This document shows, one piece after another, positions 60,260 through 64,000 of a DNA stretch of 64,000 nucleotides (position 1 is its first letter; each line of letters starts with the position of its first letter). Both the position numbers and the translations under genes were made by a program. The DNA comes from Fallopia convolvulus (taxonomy: Eukaryota; Streptophyta; Magnoliopsida; Caryophyllales; Polygonaceae). A model generated the notes under the pieces. That model did no database searches, was not told where the DNA came from, and saw nothing but the letters and a program-made list of their open reading frames with translations. Location of the stretch: contig OZ024730.1 of NCBI GenBank assembly GCA_964016875.1, forward strand, positions 29,365,295-29,429,294, given 5' to 3'.

Positions 60260-63200
60260 ATAAAGAATGAAGATAGTATCAAGCCATTAAGCACATTCTG
60301 CACTAAAAAATAAGGACCAGTCGAATAAAAGAACAACTTCAAACTTAGAAACCGAATCCATATTTAGGAGTGCCATTTAGATGGACATTTCATCAAACAC
60401 TTCGCGTGCAATGTTAGATCATAAGTCATTTTAAAGGCAAAAGGAGAAAAAGCAAATGAACTTTAAATATATCTATGCGTAAGCATAAAAAATGAGTATA
60501 GTATCAAGCCAATAAGCACATTCTACACTACAAAATCAAGACCGATCGAATAAAAGCATAAATTCGAACCTAGAAACGGAAAGTAACAATTAGGAGTGAA
60601 ATTTTCATGGACATTTCATCCAGCAATTGGCGTGCAATGTTAGATCACAAGTCAATTTTTAAACTCCAAAGGAGAAAAAACAAGTGAACTTTAAAGACGT
60701 CTAGGCATAAGCATAAAGAATGAGGATAGTATCAAGCCAATAAAGACATTCTGCACTACAAAATCAAGACCAATCGAATAAAAGCATAATTTCAAACCTA
60801 GAAACCGAATCCACAATTAGGAGGTCCATTTGCATGGACATTCCATCAAACACTTCGCGCGCAATGTTAGATCACAAGTTATTTTAAAGGCAAAAGGAGA
60901 AAAAGCAAGTGAACTTTAACCATATCTATGCATAAGCATAAAAAATGACGATAGTGTCAAGCCAATAAGCACATTTTGCACTACAAAATCAACACTTGAT
61001 CGAATAAAGCATAACTTCGAACCTAGAAACCGAATCCAAATTTAGGAGTGACATTAACATGGACATTTCATCGAACAATTGGCGTGCAATGTTAGATCAC
61101 AAGTCAATATTTAAAGGCAAAAGGAGAAAAAAACAAGTGAACTTTAACGACATCTAGGCATAAGCATAAAGAATGAGGATAGTATCAAGCCAATAAACAC
61201 ATTCTACACTACAAAATCACGATCGATTGAATAAAAGCATAAATTCGAACCAAGAGACCGAATCCACGTTTAGGAGTGACATTTACATGGAGATTTCATC
61301 GAGATCTTGGAGCGCAATGTTAGATTAGTAGTCAATTTTTAAAGCCCAAAGGAGAAAAAACAAGTGAACTTTAATGATATCTAGGCATAAGCATAAAGAA
61401 TGAGGATAGTATCAAGCCATTAAGCACATTCTGCACTACAAAATCTGGACCAATCGAATAAAAGCATAACTTCAAACCTAGAAACCGAATCCACATTTAG
61501 GAGTCCCATTTAAATGGACATTTCATCAAACACTTCGCGCGCAATGTTAGATCACAAGTCATTTTAAAGGCAAAAGGAGAAAAAGCAAATGAACTTTAAA
61601 TATATCTATGCATAAGCATAAAAAATGAGTATAGTATCAAGCCAATAAGAACATTCTACACTAAAAAATCAAGACCGATCGTATATAAGCATAAATTCGA
61701 ACCTAGAAACCGAATGCCACAATTAGGAGTGAAATTTTCATGGACATTTCATCCAGCACTTGGCGTGCAATGTTAGATCACAAGTCAATTTTTAGTGGTA
61801 AAACGAGAAAAAACAAGTGAACTTTAAAGACATCTAGGCATACGTATAAAGAATGAGGATAATATCAAGCCAATAAGCACGTTCTGCACTACAAATCAAG
61901 ACCGATCGGATAAAAAAATAAATTCAAACAAAGATACCAAAGGTCATATCTAGGAGTGACATTTACATGGACATTTCAACGAACACTTGGCATGCAAGGT
62001 TAGATCTCAACTCCATTTTTTAAAGGAAAAAAGAGAAAACACAAGTGAACTTTAAATATATCTAGGCATAAGCATTAAAAATGAGGATATTGTCAAGCCG
62101 ATAAGCACAATCTGCACTACAAAATCAAGACTTGATCGAATAAAAGCATAACTTCAAACCTGGAAACCGAATGCACATTTAGGAGTGACATTGACATAGA
62201 CATCGAACACTTGGCGCGCAATGTTAGATCACTAGTCAATATTTAAAGGCCAAAGGAGAAAAAACAAGTGAACTTTAAAGACATCAAGAATGATCGAATA
62301 GAGGCATAAATTTGAGGATATTGTCAAGCCGATAAGCACAATCTGCACTACAAAATCAAGAATGATCGAATAGAGGCATAAATTTGAACCTAGAAACCGA
62401 ATGCCACATTTAGGAGTGACATTGTACATGGACATTTAATCGAACACTTGGCGTGCAATGTTAGATCACAAGTTAATTTTTAAAGGCAAAAGGAGAAAAA
62501 AGAAGTGAACTTTAAAGATATCTAGGCATAAGCATAAAGAATGAGGATAGTATGAAGCCAATTAGCACATTCTGCAGTACAAAATCAGGACCAATCGAAA
62601 AAAGCATAACTTCAAATCTAGAAACCGAATCCACATTGAGGAGTACCAATTACATGGACATTTCATCAAACACTTCGCGCGCAATGTTAGATCACAAGTC
62701 ATTTAAAGGAAAAAGGAGAAAAAGCAAATGAACTTTAAATATATCTATGCATAAGCATAAAAAATGAGTATAGTATCAAGCCAATAAGCACATTCTACAC
62801 TACAAAATCAAGACCGATCAAATAAATGCATAAATTCGAACCTAGAAACCGAATGCCACAATTAGGAGTGAAATTTTCATGGACATTTCATCCAGCACTT
62901 GGCGTGCAATGTTAGATCACAAGTCAATTTTTAAAGTCCAAAGGAGAAAAAACAAGTGAACTTGAAAGACATCTAGGCATAAGCATAATGAATGAGGATA
63001 GTATCAAGCCAATAAACACATTCTGCACTACAAAATCAAGACCAATCGAATAAAAGCATAACTTCAAACCTAGAAACCGAATCCACAATTAGGAGATCCA
63101 TTTGCATGGACATTTCATCAAACACTTCGCGCGCAATGTTAGATCACAAGACATTTTAAAGGCAAAAGGAGAAAAAGCAAGTGAACTTTAAATATATCTA

Positions 63201-64000
63201 TGCATAAGCATAAAAAATGAAGATAGTATCAAGCCAATAAGCACATTCTGCACTACAAATTCAGGACCAATCGAATAAAAGCATAACTTCAAACCTAGAA
63301 ACCGAATCCACATTTAGGAGTGCCATTTAAATGGACATTTCATCAAACACTTCGCGCGCAATGTTAGATCACAAGTCATTTTAAAGGCAAAAGGAGAAAA
63401 AGAAAATGAACTTTAAATATATCTATGCATAAGCATAAAAAATGAGTATAGTATCAAGCCAATAAGAACATTCTACACTACAAAATCAAGACCGATCGTA
63501 TATAAGCATAAATTCGAACCTACAAACCGAATGCCACAATTAGGAGTGAAATTTTCATGGACATTTCATCCAGCACTTGGCGTGCAATGTTAGATCACAA
63601 GTCAATTTTTAAAGGTAAAACGAGAAAAAACAAGTGAACTTTAAAGACATCTAGGCATAAGTATGAAGAATGAGGATAGTATCAAGCCAATAAGCACGTT
63701 CTGCACTACAAAATCAAGACCGATTCGATAAAAGAGTAAATTCAAACATAGATACCGAAAGCAATATTTAGGAGTGACATTTACATGGACATTTCATCGA
63801 ATACTTGGTGCGCACTGTTGGATCACAAGTCATTTTAAGGGCAAGTGGAGAAAAAGCAAGTGAACTTTAAATATATCTATGCATAAGCATAAAAAATGTG
63901 GATAGTATCAAGCCAATAAGCACATTCTACACTACAAAATGAAGACCGATCGAATACAAGCATAATTCGAACCTAGAAACCGAATGCCACATTTAGGAGT
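60260..64000. repeat. Satellite array right of element 2
   Basis: Continues the 226-bp satellite in phase (ATAAAGAATGAAGATAG). Monomers are of the older CGTGCAATG and TTCGCGCGCAATG types. A local rearrangement at 62283-62390 repeats about 72 bp (ATCAAGAATGATCGAATAGA at 62283 and 62355). The array runs off the window end. No gene. Confidence 0.95.

Noticed and set aside
1..64000. CENP-B box in the satellite
   Set aside because: TTCGAACCTAGAAACCG begins like the motif but lacks the conserved A at the fixed position and the CGGG, so it does not match the core.

Overview
This window is heterochromatin from a flowering plant, probably pericentromeric or a knob/satellite block. I found no host protein gene, rRNA, tRNA or CRISPR. 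The plant call rests on a Ty1/copia element of the SIRE (Sirevirus) type with a 12-base initiator-methionine-tRNA primer site, on LTRs of the Ty3/gypsy Tat/Athila type, and on an AT-rich satellite with a monomer of about 226 bp. I cannot name the species. Layout: about 37 kb (58%, roughly 165 monomers) is one satellite array, split by two insertions into 1-14963, 29351-47834 and 60260-64000. The array is a patchwork. The part at 1-10860 is young, homogenised and built from multi-monomer blocks. The rest is older, with locally amplified higher-order units of about 1.8, 2.0 and 2.16 kb. The satellite continues in phase across both insertions. Element 1 (14964-29350, minus strand, target duplication CAAGC) and element 2 (47835-60259, plus strand, target duplication ATAAA) are sister copies of one Sirevirus-like family. 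The order is LTR (about 1.06 kb), primer site, gag with two CCHC knuckles, pol (protease, integrase, reverse transcriptase, RNase H), a long third ORF ending in a domain like the 'putative plant transposon protein' family, repeated polypurine tracts, LTR. Both copies are dead in pol and ORF3, but element 2 keeps an intact 646-codon gag frame. By hand count the LTR pairs differ at about 3.1% (element 1) and 1.8% (element 2), so element 1 is probably older. Each copia element was later hit by other LTR elements: a solo LTR inside the right LTR of element 1 (27220-28441, duplication TAAAC), a solo LTR inside the 5' LTR of element 2 (48053-49458, duplication GTTCC), and a truncated gypsy 3' end at 15659-18799 in element 1. 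The last of these is joined to the copia LTR by a deletion of about 1 kb of copia sequence, with short templated filler at the joint. Order of events inferred: satellite growth, Sirevirus insertions, gypsy insertions, then LTR-LTR recombination and deletion. I see no convincing new cellular system. The most notable signals are a family of GTTCCC/GGGAAC inverted pairs that saturates the Sirevirus LTRs and recurs in its coding part, the third ORF, the templated deletion joint, and the shifting higher-order structure of the satellite.
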